A stretch of DNA of 64,000 nucleotides from Nematopogon swammerdamellus. Its lineage: Eukaryota > Arthropoda > Insecta > Lepidoptera > Adelidae. Where the stretch lies: positions 9,571,891-9,635,890 of the forward strand of contig OX336349.1 of the NCBI GenBank assembly GCA_946902875.1, read 5' to 3'. A model generated the notes under the pieces. It searched no databases, was not told the origin of the DNA, and saw nothing but the letters and a program-made list of their open reading frames with translations. The translations under genes and the position numbers were made by a program. Position 1 is the first letter of the stretch. Each line of letters starts with the position of its first letter. Below, in pieces: positions 8,861 to 20,596 of the stretch.

Positions 8861-10341
8861 TTAGCCTAGTCTTCTGATCTTCTCATATTCATTGTTGAAT
8901 TGTACTGTATTCGCCAACGCGACAAGGCAGGCAAGGAATATATTTTTTACATGTTTTTGACATATTCCACCCCGTTCATTATCGCGCCTCGTCGTTTGAA
9001 TAGAATGATGCTCGGAATGATGGCGCTAGGTCCGTAGGTGAAACTCGATCTAAATTATGTTTCCGAGTACTTACAACAATAACTATTACGTTAATAATAA
9101 ATTTCCATTCATAAACGGCTGATAGCTAATTTGTATCCGAGTCAGCTGATATAAATTCTTAAACCTAGTTTCTTTGGGCTCAATTTTGTGCAAGACGCTG
9201 ACAATTCCTCATTTTGATGTCATCCGGTCAGATGGTGGTCAGAATGATTGTCAACACGAATTAAGCTTTTATTTTTATGAGAATATGGTTCAGAATAGAT
9301 TGTTGAGTAGTGGGCTGTTATTTTGTTTATCGGTTGTTTGCGGCGGCAGCAGTGGAACTCTCCCGCGAAGATAACCCATTGACTCCTATATCAGCTGACT
9401 CGACACTCGACACGCGCGAGCACGAGACAAACTATTTTTGTACCTACCGCATTAACTCAGTACTGAGATAACAACGTAGGTACTCGTTCGTCAGTGCCAA
9501 GTAAGTACTTATACAGGTTGAATCAGTAGGACACTTAACTCCATCCAATTGTGCTGAAAAGGTATCCAAACATTTTAAGAGTAAAAGAAGAAAAGACTTG
9601 CAAAATAAAAACAATTATTTTTTCATATCATATTCGATCCCCTTGTGGTCGCAATATTATAAATATCTAAGTATTAAGTAAAACGGTACTATTTGTATAA
9701 TATCTAAGTAAAACGGTACTATTTGTATATTGAAAATGTATATTTTACCAATACATTTATTGGGCGGGCGAAAAATATATGATGCATTGAGATCATTTTT
9801 CAAATGTGTGTTCATTTGTCTGTTTTTGTGTTTGTTTGGTCACGCACGAGGTCACGCATCAAGTAAAAAGTACAAGCTCAATTCGGATGCAGTTTTCAGA
9901 AAAAAAATAGAGCTCAGGTAATTTTTAATTTAAAAATTGTGTTTTTATTTTTGGTCTTCTTGTTTCTTTATGTCTACCAATAAAGAAATATGCAGTATGT
10001 TATATATATGAAGTATGCAGATATTATTCTCTAATTGTTAGTTATAAACCTGTGACAGACGGACGGACGCATGAGTCAGATCGATTTCCGTTTCTCTTCG
10101 TATTCCGAAGTTCCGTTTCAACTCTGGTACAAAAGGGTACGGCACCGAAAATGGCACCTAAAACATTATCTTTACGAGTACAGTAATGTGACAAAATTAT
10201 AGATTTTATTCGGCAAGCTGTATTCTATAAGCTTGCTGTAGACATGAAGATACAATTTAAGACGAGACGGAAGTTAACTTTCTCCATACAACATCGTCTT
10301 TTGGCATTTATTACCCCCCTAAATCCCCCTAAAGCTCTGAG
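8861..10341. other. Unassigned; possible non-coding first exon near 9381-9500
   Basis: No coding gene is recognised. The CG-richer piece near 9350-9500 has a TCAGT motif followed by CCAAGTAAGTACTT, which fits an insect splice donor. This is weak evidence for a non-coding first exon. A partial duplication of AAGTAAAACGGTACTATTTG occurs at about 9677-9730. Confidence 0.25.
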
Positions 10342-10590
10342 TTTTTATATTTTATTTACTTAGCGGAGCGGTCCTCCGACTCCTTTAAGTAAACGGAAAT
10401 TATTTTTGACTTTTTAAGGGTCAGTGGTTTTTTACATTGAATTTGTAATGTACTTTTATTTAGAACTTAAAAAAAAACGCATCCAAATCGGTCTATACGT
10501 GAGAATTATATCCATAACTACTTTATTACTAACATACCTAAGAAGAACCATCACCGTTAAACCAGCTTTTTAATAAAAAAAAGTCGGGGT
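10342..10590. mobile_element. Half-copy of the foldback element
   Basis: Shares TTTACTTAGCGG, CCGACTCCTTTAAGTAAACG, GAAATTATTTTTGAC and CGCATCCAAATCGGTC with the right arm of the element at 1539-2423. It ends in AAGTCGGGGTTAAAAAC. The inverted left arm is missing. Confidence 0.75.
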
Positions 10591-11568
10591 TAAAAACAGA
10601 GATGAAGCATTACCTACAGCTAGTTACTTTGCTTTATTTATTCTAAAAACAATTTTCATTTTGCATGCGCAATTTAGAAACATAATATACTACAACAAGG
10701 ATTTACATTATATATATTTTCAATTTAATGTAAATCTAAATAATGAACATGATAGAAAAATCGTGGATATAACAAATAAAAAAATATATAAAAAGTAAAA
10801 AATTAAGGGTATAATGCAAATATCTAAATTTTTTGTTCTGGAAGAACGCCATAACGTTTCACCGGTAGATGGCGACACGTGCGAGTGCGACTCTAAAGTA
10901 AAATAAAAACACAGTCAATCAAACATTTGAAACAGATAAATAAGTATTACACACTCCTTGACACACACATACATACGTGTGAAAACATACCTAACCCTCC
11001 TTTTTGCTTCGCGCAGTCGGGTAAAAAGAAAATTACATTAAAAAAAAATCCATACCTAGAAATAAAAACAGAATAATGTAAATAAAATCAATAAAAGTCA
11101 GTCATATACATACAATACTTAAAAAGAAATTACGGTTACACAACAACAATTTCTTTTTTCAATTATACACAATTACTTTATAATGCACAAAAGAAATTAC
11201 AATAAGGGTAATTTAAAAAATTACAGTCACAAAATATTGACTTATTATCATTTAGGAATTCCTCTAGTAGACAGAACATAATCCAAGCACATCTGAGATA
11301 ATAATATACAAGGTGTCTTCAATTCATACGAATTAATTTGTAACAAAAACAAAAATGTACACCATATAGTGACATCTAAAGTCACTCGGTGTACTATTTC
11401 GAATGCTTCTCTCTGCAACATTACTTTAGTTATAGTTTCTATGCACTCCATCAAGCTAAGAAATGTTCATGAAAAAACAGAGATGGCGCTTCCAACGATT
11501 CAGTACAAATTAATGGCGGTGTGCGGTGGGTGCGGTCATACATAACATAACATAACATAATTTATATG
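10591..11568. other. AT-rich non-coding stretch
   Basis: Long A/T-rich sequence without a recognised gene. Near 10980-11025, CTAACCCTCCTTTTTGC and GCGCAGTCGGGT are the antisense of the start of the GTAT-type repeat at 48755. Confidence 0.4.
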
Positions 11569-11900
11569 TACCGTGTGGGGCCGGTACTTTAAAAGAATAG
11601 CCCCACTGCATCGCTCCCCGTTTATGTCGTAAAAGGCGACTAAGGGATATGACTCCCTTCTTATATTACTAGGTGGTAGGGTTTACCCCGCCCGGGTTGG
11701 TACCACCGCACTGAATGAAAGGTTGGTCGAAACGGCTATGTAAATAGTTTGTGTTTTCCGTCCAGTTCAGTGTAGCCGGCACGACTGAAGGGAAGCACTG
11801 ACGTGGCACCAAGTTCACCCGGTGTTATGGGCTCACATCACGGATGTTGTAGGTGATGTAGCCAACCGTGTCAGTTTCCATAAAAAAAAATAAAAAAAAA
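11569..11900 (+). mobile_element. SINE S copy with H-type head
   Basis: The head is TACCGTGTGGGGCCGGTACT through GTCGTAAAAGGCGACTAAGG, shared with family H. The SINE S body joins at CTCCCTTCTTATATTACTAG, and the tail GTGTCAGTTTCCAT plus A-run closes it. The tRNA/5S head of other copies is absent. Copies at 48367 and 54196-54526 have the same junction, so this is an amplified subfamily. Confidence 0.85.
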
Positions 11901-12787
11901 TGCGGTTGTTCTGGATCTGTAAGTACTAAGTACACATTTTTTTTAATATCTCCGCAAGTACCAACGTTACCAGTGACGAATTAAACCCTTTAGGGCTCTA
12001 AAAGCTCGTCAGCTAAAACGCTTCGGACGAAGGGTCTTAGCAGATAAATTTGTTTTAAGAGAGTTGCTGCTGAGAAAGTTTTTGAGGTGTAGTTACCGCG
12101 GATGAGTTTTGTATAGAGCCCTAAGTTGTTTCATATCTGAAGGGTTTTATTTAGTCGAAGAGTTTTTTTGCCCTAAAGCGTTTACCTGCCCAAGTGTTTA
12201 AAAGCAGACTAGTGTTTTTTTTTTCGAGAACTAAAATGTTTTATTTACGCGGCCGCGGGTGGTGTACTTTATTTTATTTTATTTTTATTTTGATATATTT
12301 GGAAAATCAACAGTTTATAGTACATAAATAAGTTCCCAGGGGTTTTTCATATAAATTACTAAACCAATACTTAAAAGAAATTAATACAGTTGACATTTAT
12401 TGTTTAAAATAAAGCAAAAAATAAGAAGAATAAATAAATAATGTACTTATAATAAACACATAGAATAAATAAAATAGCACAGTTTTTTCTTGAAACAAAA
12501 TACAAAAAGGGGTGATTTGCGAACGCCAAAAAAGGGACCACTAGCGAATGGAAAAAAAGGGCCATGAGCGAGTGCCAGGAAAGGAAAGGGGTATGAGCAA
12601 ATAGCAAAAAAAAAAAGAAGTTTCACCAAACCCGAGAAACTAACAGCGAACGATAAAAAGGGTAAATTTACGAATGTCCAAAAAGTGGAGGGGCATGAGG
12701 GAAAAATTTTATAGAAAGTCATCAGTGCATCGCCCGTCAAATAGGTTCAATCGATGGTGCACCGCCCGTCAAATGGGTTCAATCATG
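11901..12787. other. Low-complexity non-coding stretch
   Basis: AT-rich, with homopolymers. A degenerate GCGAA/CAAAAAGGG-type repetition near 12500-12700 keeps the minus strand open (12404-12740). I regard those frames as artefacts of the repetition. Confidence 0.4.
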
Positions 12788-12826
12788 TAGCTGATGTAGC
12801 CAACCGTGTCAGTTTCCATAAAAAAA
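12788..12826 (+). mobile_element. SINE S 3' tail fragment
   Basis: Only GATGTAGCCAACCGTGTCAG, TTTCCAT and an A-run remain: a maximally 5'-truncated copy. Confidence 0.8.
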
Positions 12827-12837
12827 TCGTTAGTCAA

Positions 12838-12925
12838 GCGACCCAACACAACTAAACCCGACCCAACCCTACCCAACCCAACCCAAGCAACGCGACCCAA
12901 CCCAACCCAATCCAATCCAACAACC
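12838..12925. repeat. Degenerate (ACCCA)n simple repeat
   Basis: Irregular CCCAA/ACCCA pentamers. It is not the insect telomere repeat (CCTAA). Confidence 0.85.
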
Positions 12926-15710
12926 ACCAAACTGGACCCAGCCGAATTTTAATAATTAATAACACCCCTTGCACAGGGGGTTAAAGAAACTGTGAGTGTC
13001 CAGCCGCGCGTCGTGCGCATTGTTTCTGTCACCTCCCCGCACGCACACCGCACAACCATTCCCAGGAACCTTGTCTAACGCTCCCGAGCTCACACTACGA
13101 CATGTAAATAAAGGGATAAAATATTAGTACATAATTATAATAACTAGCTATAACTTAATTTCCCGTTGTACTATATTTCTGTTGAAATAATGTACGAGTA
13201 GTGTTCAGAATACGTTTTTATTTGGATCCGGTATCCCAAAACAACTTGTTAGGTTCCAACAAATAAACTGACAAGGTGTTTTCGGATCGCATATATTTGA
13301 AAATACCAACTTAAGAAACACGCAAGTTATCCAATAATCGCCGGAGCAAATAAAATGCTTTCCTTTCTACTGAATAAACTATTACTAATTTGATTTTAGT
13401 CTAGCAAATATTTTTGAAATTCGCCCAATCCTACGAAAAAAATTGGTTGTCTGTAAAGTTGGTTTACGGACGATAGTTTTACGCGATAACGTCATAAAGT
13501 CACTGCTGCCCTGCTTTAGAACCAGAGAGATAAATGTGTACAAGCCGACGCTTGGGCCGATTGTGCCTCTCTATCGCTTGTTACGCGCTCTCGCTTGCAC
13601 ACACAGGCTCAGATGGAACGTGACACTTTTTCGTGCGTGCAGCCGGTGTTCATCAATTTATAAGACGTGACGTGATCACGTCAAAACGTCGACTATACGG
13701 CAGTGTGATAAAATTATAATAGTTTCTGATTTTACTTACTGAACTCTAAAGGACTCTTAAAGGAATGAATATTTTTAGTTTACTTGAATTTTATCAATAT
13801 CTGAGTTTAAGATCTACTGCAAAAGTGCAATTCAATTTTAATGGCATTAGGTTAGGTTATCCACCATGAATTTAAATTTACTGAGACTCTCTTTGTTCGT
13901 GACAATTAATTCAGAACGATTAATCGTTATCAGCGGCAGAGGGGTCGGCAATTGTTTTGTGTCACTGCCTGCCTCGTTCATAATAACGCATTTATTTTTT
14001 CAGTCCCCTCAGGCTAGAGACGATGAGATAAGATATTACCTAGGACATAGTTTACGATGAATAAAATTGTATATGGCACGGAAGACCAGATGCATGAACG
14101 AAGTGTTCTTATAAGTACACTATGGTTCTGCTAGGACAGTGGAATGGATACCTAAGTACGGTAACCGACGAGCATATACGAAGACTAATTATTTTTTAAA
14201 AACATTACTAAACAGCTTTTTATGTGTAGATTAGCGCTGTTAGAGACAGGTTTGTGAATAATGTAAAATTGTAGTTGAACTAAGGTTGTGAAAAAAATAA
14301 GATTTGAAAAATTAAGGCAATCGTCACTTTTTATTGTAGTGACTTTGTACAAATGATGTCAATTTTGAATATATTACAATTGTAACACCACTAAAATTTT
14401 TGATCTGGGGAATTGTGATAAGTATAGGTAGTTTTTAAGGGCATAGGCAAATCTCCGGTAGTACTTTTTTTTTCACAGTGATTTTTCAAAAAATTTATCA
14501 GTTTTAATGTAAACTGAACCAAAATTCACTGAAAGGGCTATAGCAACAGTACAGTCTAGGAGTAAACCTAAAAACTATTCATTACATACTAGCTACATGT
14601 CACCTCCACTTCCATACCAAATTTTATTCGATTTGTGTTGAATATATATCCAACTAGAGCGGTTTATGTGACTAAAATAGAGAAATTAAAAAAAAAGCCA
14701 AAAAAATCATAACTTCTAAACTATTGATTTTCGCGGAACTAATGTCATTTTTAAATGAGTCAACATGATGTCCTCCATCTAAAAAAAATTTTTGGACCAC
14801 TATAACTGGGCCACCCTGTATATGTTTGTATGTATATGTAGATATGTATGCTCGTTTACAACTCAAGAACGACTCAACCTATTTACTTGCTGTTTTTGCC
14901 TATGTAATATCTCCACCAGAGTATATGATTTATCACGTAGCATCACGCCATTATTAATACGAGCTGAGCAGTGAAGTCTTAAGTGAAGGCAGTCGAAAAA
15001 AAAGCAATTTGGTTAGCTTTCATGTGAACTACTCGAATACAGCTCAACCGATTTACATAGGTTTTTGACGGATATGGACTGTGGTGTTTTGGTTTTGGTA
15101 TTATTGACATTTATAACATCAGGTCATAAAGAGGTAGAGTAGTATAGGCGAATATAATAGAAATGTGAGAATCGGCCGAAATAAATACTTACCTAAATGT
15201 AATTCATTGCGCAATCCAGTACTTATCTTAGTTTACCCCACTCGACACACTAGGCCCCTGCGCGTGAAAACACTTGTAACAAAGTCAGATAACATGCCCT
15301 GATAAGCGTTGTTCGCTTTGTACTTACAATTTTTCGCCCTCCGGCAAGGATCCATCATACCCTTCAAGGGGTTTGAAAGAGCAGCGGGCGAAATATCGCT
15401 TACAAATCTGGGCGACACAGGCGAAAGTAATCACAGTAAAAGATAGTGACACTAAATTGTTTTGACTGACTTACTGACGGAGTTTGGGAAGCAGGATGAT
15501 TTTTTTCATAGCCGGTTTGATCGTTTTTGATAGCTTTTGCCCACGGGTTTGCTTGCATAGCCTGTATCCATCCTGAAGGTCCATTCTAAATATTGGCCAA
15601 AGAATTTCTAAAATCGGATGAGTATTTTCGGAGATTACCTCCTACATCCAAAATTACAAGCTTTACCTTTATAATATATTTTAGCTTTACCTTTATAATA
15701 TTAGTGTAGA
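12926..15710. other. Mostly unassigned, with a MITE-like end near 14815
   Basis: No gene is recognised. GGCCACCCTGTATATG near 14808-14823 is a typical end of a TIR element whose other end I could not place. The 13540-13700 piece is less AT-rich and contains the palindrome listed separately. Confidence 0.35.
13668..13683. promoter_or_regulatory. 16-bp palindrome with two bZIP half-sites
   Basis: TGACGTGATCACGTCA is a perfect palindrome made of two TGACGT half-sites, the core recognised by CREB/ATF-type bZIP factors. It follows AATTTATAAGACG. Regulatory use is an inference. Confidence 0.3.
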
Positions 15711-16470
15711 CTAGCTTTTGCCCGCGGCTTCGCTCGTGGTAGACTCGGTTTAATAGCAAATCCGATTTAAACGAAAATATGTTAATAAACGTTAGCTCCT
15801 CTTGTACTGGGTGTTTTAGGATAGGCTTGAGAAACTTCAGGAATAGAAAGTTCTTTATATTAGAAGAAAAAAATCCTTATATCTTAAATCAAAGTTCCGT
15901 ATTTTTTTTCATACAAACATTGAAAAAGTATTAAAAACTCGATGGACAGTGAGATTTGGCAACAGTGCTGTCTAGGTCTAGGGAGTGCAATGACCTAGTC
16001 CAGTCCCCTTTTTCTTTTGATGTCATTCAAATTTAAGTGTTTGGAATTTACCTACAATGCAATTCAATTCTACTAGTTAAACATATAAGTACGTCGTTTT
16101 ATTTTTATTTAATAAAGGTGGACGTTAACCGTCCACCAAAGCTCGACGAAACGATTTTCACTAAAAAGTACTATAAAATATCCAAATCTGGGAAAGGGTT
16201 TCAGAGCTTTTCGTCTTCAAATATGGACACCTTTCGAACTCTGAAGTTACGAAATCCTATCCTGAAACACCCTGTATATATATCTGTCTCCCGTCCATAC
16301 TATACTTTCTTTGATAATGCTAAGCTTTAAGGCTATTTAGCGTGATGGTATAGTGAGCCTGAAGAACTACTTTTTCCATTGGTGCAAAACTCATCAAAAT
16401 CTGTTCAGTGGTTCCGAAGTTTACCTCAAACATACATACAGACACGCTCCCTTTTATAAGAAGTAGAGAT
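15711..16470 (-). mobile_element. Helitron-like element, split by a MITE
   Basis: The antisense end is ACTAGCTTTTGCCCGCGGC at about 15711, the reverse of ...AAAGCTAGT. Sequence matching the element at 54530-54775 continues to about 15795 (CTCGGTTTAATAGCAAATCC). It resumes after the MITE at about 16285-16400 (CCATACTATACTTTC, TTTAGCGTGATGGTATAG). The 54-kb copy provides the uninterrupted version. A CTAG end followed by T fits Helitrons. Confidence 0.6.
15803..16276. mobile_element. MITE with GGGTGTTT termini
   Basis: The left end CTGGGTGTTTTAGGATAG and the right end CTATCCTGAAACACCCTG are inverted copies. There is no transposase. Flanking TA dinucleotides would fit a Tc1/mariner-type target, but the exact duplication is ambiguous in this AT-rich site. 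Confidence 0.7.
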
Positions 16471-16494
16471 AAAGATAGAGATAGAGATTCATCC

Positions 16495-16650
16495 ATAGGA
16501 ACGCACTCCCTGCCCATCAATTTCCTCCCAAGTACAGCTTGGGGTTTTCTAAAAGGGGCGCAAAAAGGCTCCTGTCAGGCTGGTATGGCATTCGCAATCC
16601 AGTACATCACAGAATGTCCATGGGCATTGTTAGACACCTACTTGTAGGTG
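16495..16650 (+). mobile_element. LINE B tail, copy 1
   Basis: Translation of the first part reads 'RNALPAHQFPPKYSLGFSKR', the end of a LINE reverse transcriptase. The 3' UTR with GGCATTCGCAATCC and ATGTCCATGGGCATTGTTAG follows. The extreme 3' end is missing. Confidence 0.65.
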
Positions 16651-16791
16651 AAAAGATGACACACGCCGACTTTCCATAAAAATTCACAGATTTCGTGCCT
16701 TACACGACTATCGAGCACATTGAAAATGAATCTACGGAATTCGAAAAAATATTCTCGCTGAGCGACACGAGAAAGTCGGGATAAAGAAAAG

Positions 16792-17882
16792 GTTAGTTGG
16801 GTTCTGATGATGGAGCCGGAAGGAAGCCATAGGAACTCCTAAACTACACATGATAAATCCACCATATTTGGGCTCGTTGGATATAGGAATATAGGAATAT
16901 AGGTTAGGTTAGAAGATGCATGCATCTTCTAACGTAACCTATATTCTTATCTTCTATATCCTTATATAATATTTTTATATTTGATATTTATTAATTTGTT
17001 ACTTTAGTTAGACATAATGTCAAGCTTATCTCTTGTTCTGTCAAAATTTTAGTTAAAAATTTTTAAGCTGCTTGTGTTTTTGAAAAATAATAAAAAATAT
17101 AGAAATGTTTTATATTTTTTTATTTTTTTGAGTTCATTTTCAATGCGACGCATCTTCTAACCTAACCTATATTCCTATATTACTATATCCAACGAGCCCA
17201 TATATGGTGGATTTATCATGTGTAGTTTAGGAGTTCTTATCGCTTCCTTCCGGCTCCATCATCAGGACCCTGGAAATAACATATGACTAGAGTACTTGCG
17301 AAGACAAATCCAACGAGCCCAAACACGGTCGATTTATCATGTGTAGTTTAGGAGTTCCTATGGCTTCCTTCCGGCTCCGTCATCAGGACCCTGGAAATAA
17401 CATATGACTAGAGTACTTGCGAAGACAAATCCAACGAGCCCAAACACGGTCGAATTATCATGTGTGGTTTAGGAGTTCCTATGGCTTCCTTCCGGCTCCG
17501 TCATCAGGACCCTGGTAATAACATATGACTAGAGTACTTGCGAAGACAAATCCAACGAGCCCAAACACGGTCGATTTATCATGTGTAGTTTAGGAGTTCC
17601 TATGGCTTCCTTCCGGCTCCGTCATCAGGACCCTGGAAATAACATATGACTAGAGTACTTGCGAAGACAAATCCAACGAGCCCAAACACGGTCGAATTAT
17701 CATGTGTGGTTTAGGAGTTCCTATGGCTTCCTTCCGGCTCCGTCATCAGGACCCTGGAAATAACATATGACTAGAGTACTTGTGAAGACAAATCCAACGA
17801 GCCCAAACACGATGGGTTTATCATGTGTAGTTTAGGAGTTCCTATGGCTTCCTTCCGGCTCCATCATCAGAACCCAACTAAC
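16792..17882. mobile_element. TIR element with one end amplified in tandem
   Basis: The left end GTTAGTTGGGTTCTGATGAT is the inverse of the right end ATCATCAGAACCCAACTAAC. The inverted similarity continues through GGAGCCGGAAGGAAGCCATA, CTACACATGATAAATCCACC and CTAACCTAACCTATATTCC, giving a terminal inverted repeat over 120 bp. The core (about 16930-17150) is AT-rich with no ORF. The left terminus is single, while the right terminus exists as about six tandem copies. Confidence 0.8.
17190..17882. repeat. Six 121-bp tandem units (amplified TIR)
   Basis: CAACGAGCCC starts at 17190, 17311, 17432, 17553, 17674 and 17795, an exact 121-bp period. Inner units share GGTCCTGATGACGGAGCC (antisense), ATATGACTAGAGTACTTGCG and AAACACGGTC. 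The last unit ends at the element terminus. Odd and even inner units alternate GATTTATCATGTGTAG and GAATTATCATGTGTGG, so a two-unit block was probably copied. Confidence 0.95.
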
Positions 17883-18664
17883 AAACTAACAAAGTCACCC
17901 GAGGATCTGCAGAGCCGTGATTTGATTTTTCACAATTTATTTCATACATTCGGATATTCCTCCTCGCTCTCTACGCTGTCTGACTTTTTGACTTTTTTTC
18001 AAAAAGGTTGAGCTACAGGGCAGACCCTTAATCAGATCGTCTTTGTTTTAGGCTCAAATTGCAGCTGACTAAACTGTCCAGAGGAGTTTTTCTCAAATTT
18101 TTTATATCATTCTTCGTTTCCAAAATATCGAGCGCCAAAATCAAAAATTCGGAAAAAAATTAATTTTTTTTTCACTATTTCGGCCAAAACCTTTTTCGTT
18201 TTTACTTTCTCGAATAATTCTTTTTGCACCTTACAGCTCTCATGAATAGGCGTCTTTTGAGCCTTTTTTGAATATCATACCTTCACAACTCTCCGAGATA
18301 TAAGGGGATCGCACTTTTTCGTGAAATCGGGGCCTATACTGGAACGAACCAAAAGACATTTTCAATGTCAAAAAAGCGTAGGTAGCCTACGCTTGGATAC
18401 GTCGAAAATTCCGCCAGTTCTAATTCCCGGCAGCGCTGCAGCTGCGGTAGAGAGTAACTTGTTATCATATTCGCCTGTAGTCGACATGCCAGCTCTGTCC
18501 ACGGTACTAATAATTAAATGAACAAGTGATCTAGATAACTCGATTATTTGTATTATCTTAGAAAGGGTAAATTCTCAATTACGAGTGTGCGCAGCAATCA
18601 CGCGGTCGGTCGCACTCACACGTATCTAGCCTAAAACGCTATTTATGTCTGTGACTGTTCATAC
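17883..18664. other. Unassigned sequence
   Basis: Nothing recognised. Stretches resemble old repeat sequence (long A/T runs, a TACGCTTGG-type motif near 18390) but no ends could be set. Confidence 0.35.
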
Positions 18665-18905
18665 TTTTGTAGTTAAAATATTATGATACTTGTATGGGGA
18701 ACCCATTCATTTTTGATTGTTTTTTATTATTTGTTGGTCTATTCGCCATAATAACACATATTTTGTGAAAATTTCAACCGCGCTACTTATTTACGGTTTT
18801 TATTACGGTTCAAAAGGTACAGCCCTCGGACGGACGGACAGTCAGACAGACGGCGAAGGCTTAGTAATAGGTTTTTGTATGGATACCCTAAAAATCATCT
18901 GTTTT
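18665..18905 (+). repeat. Repeat P copy (GGACGGACAG family)
   Basis: Shares GTATGGGGAACCC, CGCCATAATAACACATATT, TGTGAAAATTTCAACCG, CGGACGGACAGTCAGACAG and the GGCTTAGTAATAGG region with 62190-62410, and part of it with 33249-33420. This type is abundant in Lepidoptera. No ORF is present. Confidence 0.75.
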
Positions 18906-18989
18906 GATAAAGCCCGAAATTATTTTTAAATCAGACTAAAACAAAGCCTACTGCAACAACAAAAGGCGAGTCATTGCTGATATATTTGT

Positions 18990-19120
18990 CATTGTCATCG
19001 GCGCGGGGCGCCCCGCCCGCGGAGGCACGACGGGGGACCGCAGCTTGACTTTGTCCTCTGTGACGTCGTCGAGCATTAGCACCTTTCCTTCCTGGCTCTC
19101 ATTACGGCTGACAACATGCA
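18990..19120. other. Short CpG/GC-rich block
   Basis: GCGCGGGGCGCCCCGCCCGC and neighbouring sequence are far more GC-rich than the surroundings. It could be a regulatory or exon-edge sequence or an old repeat core. Nothing decides between these. Confidence 0.3.
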
Positions 19121-19910
19121 CCGTGACTTTTTATTGCAGCAGATGAGGGTCGAGAGCTAATGTTGATTTTTAGTTTCATTATTCCGCCATTTTCCGTGGA
19201 GGAAAACGTTTGATGAAATTCTAAAAATAATAATAAAATTGTGTATTTTTTGAGTGTTCACTAAAGTAAAGTAAAGTAGCAAAGAAATTTTAAGTATACT
19301 CGTAGTGTAACACATTGGAGTGGTGTATTAATATAGAGGACATTGTGTGTCCAAGACAATTTTATTCTATAATTCGACTTTTTATAAAATTCGTTGGTTT
19401 ATCTGTGTCCTAATTTCTTACTTTTAAACATGCTATCCTAGATACAATGTTAAAAAAATAGGACCTCTTCGAGCGGAGTAGAGTTCGCTTTTATGTTGAA
19501 AGCTGCGTTGCGATCGCATCTACAACAAATTCATTATTCGAGGGCATTCTTCAAAAACGAGTTATCTGCAAGAATTGTAGTTTTGAGAAAAAGGCTTTTG
19601 AAAGTTTAAGTGCTTGAAAAACTGTCTGTAATTTAAAAATTATATCTACGGTTTTTTATACTTAGCCATTGTTTCATGAACTATTAATTCTGCTCGGAAT
19701 TTTAACTATCAAGTTGCAGTTGTTTTTTTAAATAAAAATATTCCAAGGAAGGTAGTGTCGATAACTCGTTTGACAAGTACACTATTTGGGGAATTTGACC
19801 TAATTTACATGCATTTTAAATATAAATGCTTTTATGGCGTTTGACTTGAATAATTTCTAAAAACAAACAAACTAACTGTTCAACACATTTTCGTAGGTAG
19901 GTATGTAGGT

Positions 19911-20592
19911 AATTTTTTTTTATGTAAACCGACATGGGTGGCTGTACCGAGAGACCAATGGTGCTGTGGACAGAGCCAAAATCACCTCTCCTCGCGAAAC
20001 CACGCTCTGTGAGGCGCCATGCCAGCAGATTTGCGGTCTGTTGCTAGGCTGTCTAGCCTGTTAATGTGACGTTTGAACACACCCAGGTTGAAGAATTCGG
20101 GAAACACACTCGCCGGAAGACGGTTCCACACCCTAGCGGTGCGACAAAGAAACGATTTAGAGAACCGATGGGTTCTCAAAAGCCCAATGTCAACAACAAA
20201 AGGGTGCTGGGTCACTCTGCGAAGAGTCATGCGGAGATAGGACGGGTGGCAGGGAATAAGGGATGCTAGTTCCACATACCAGCGTCCGTGATAGTATCTG
20301 TAAAACAGACTAAGCGAACCCACAAATCGTCTGTGGCTCAGAGACTCCAGACCATTTGTAAGTTTCGGGTCACCAACAAGACGGATGGCTCGACGCTGTA
20401 TCGAGTCCAAGGACGCAAGCAGATAATGGGGACTACCCTACCAGCTGTGACTGCAGTACTCCATCACCGGCATAATCTGAGTTTTGTACAACAGGAATAG
20501 TTGTGCCGGTGAGAAGAACCGCCGATTGCGGAAAAGTATTCCTAATTTTCTGGATGCAGTTTTGGCCTTAGACTCAATTAGTTGCCGGAAAC
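19911..20592 (-). pseudogene. LINE A reverse transcriptase C-terminus and 3' tail
   Basis: The longest of five LINE A copies, antisense. Reading inward from ~20590, 'SPAQLFLLYKTQIMPVMEYC' is followed by an in-frame stop (W then TAG), then 'LDSIQRRAIRLVGDPKLTNG', 'SLFYRYYHGRW' and 'RTARVWNRLPASVFPEFFNL', and 'FKRHINRL' just before the tail. This is the thumb/C-terminal region of Jockey/CR1-type LINE reverse transcriptases. The catalytic fingers and palm are missing by 5' truncation. The 3' UTR ends CCCATGTCGGTTTACAT plus A-run. It lies inside the 19461-22557 transposon, so it inserted later. Confidence 0.85.
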
Positions 20593-20596
20593 CTAG

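Noticed and set aside
12404..12740. Overlapping minus-strand ORFs rich in F, L and P
   Set aside because: Driven by a degenerate GCGAA/AAAAAGG repetition. The peptide looks low-complexity, not like a membrane protein family.
12838..12925. Possible interstitial telomere tract
   Set aside because: The repeat is ACCCA/CCCAA, not the insect CCTAA/TTAGG repeat.
17190..17882. Possible CRISPR-like array
   Set aside because: The 121-bp units are contiguous with no unique spacers and belong to a transposon end in a eukaryotic genome.
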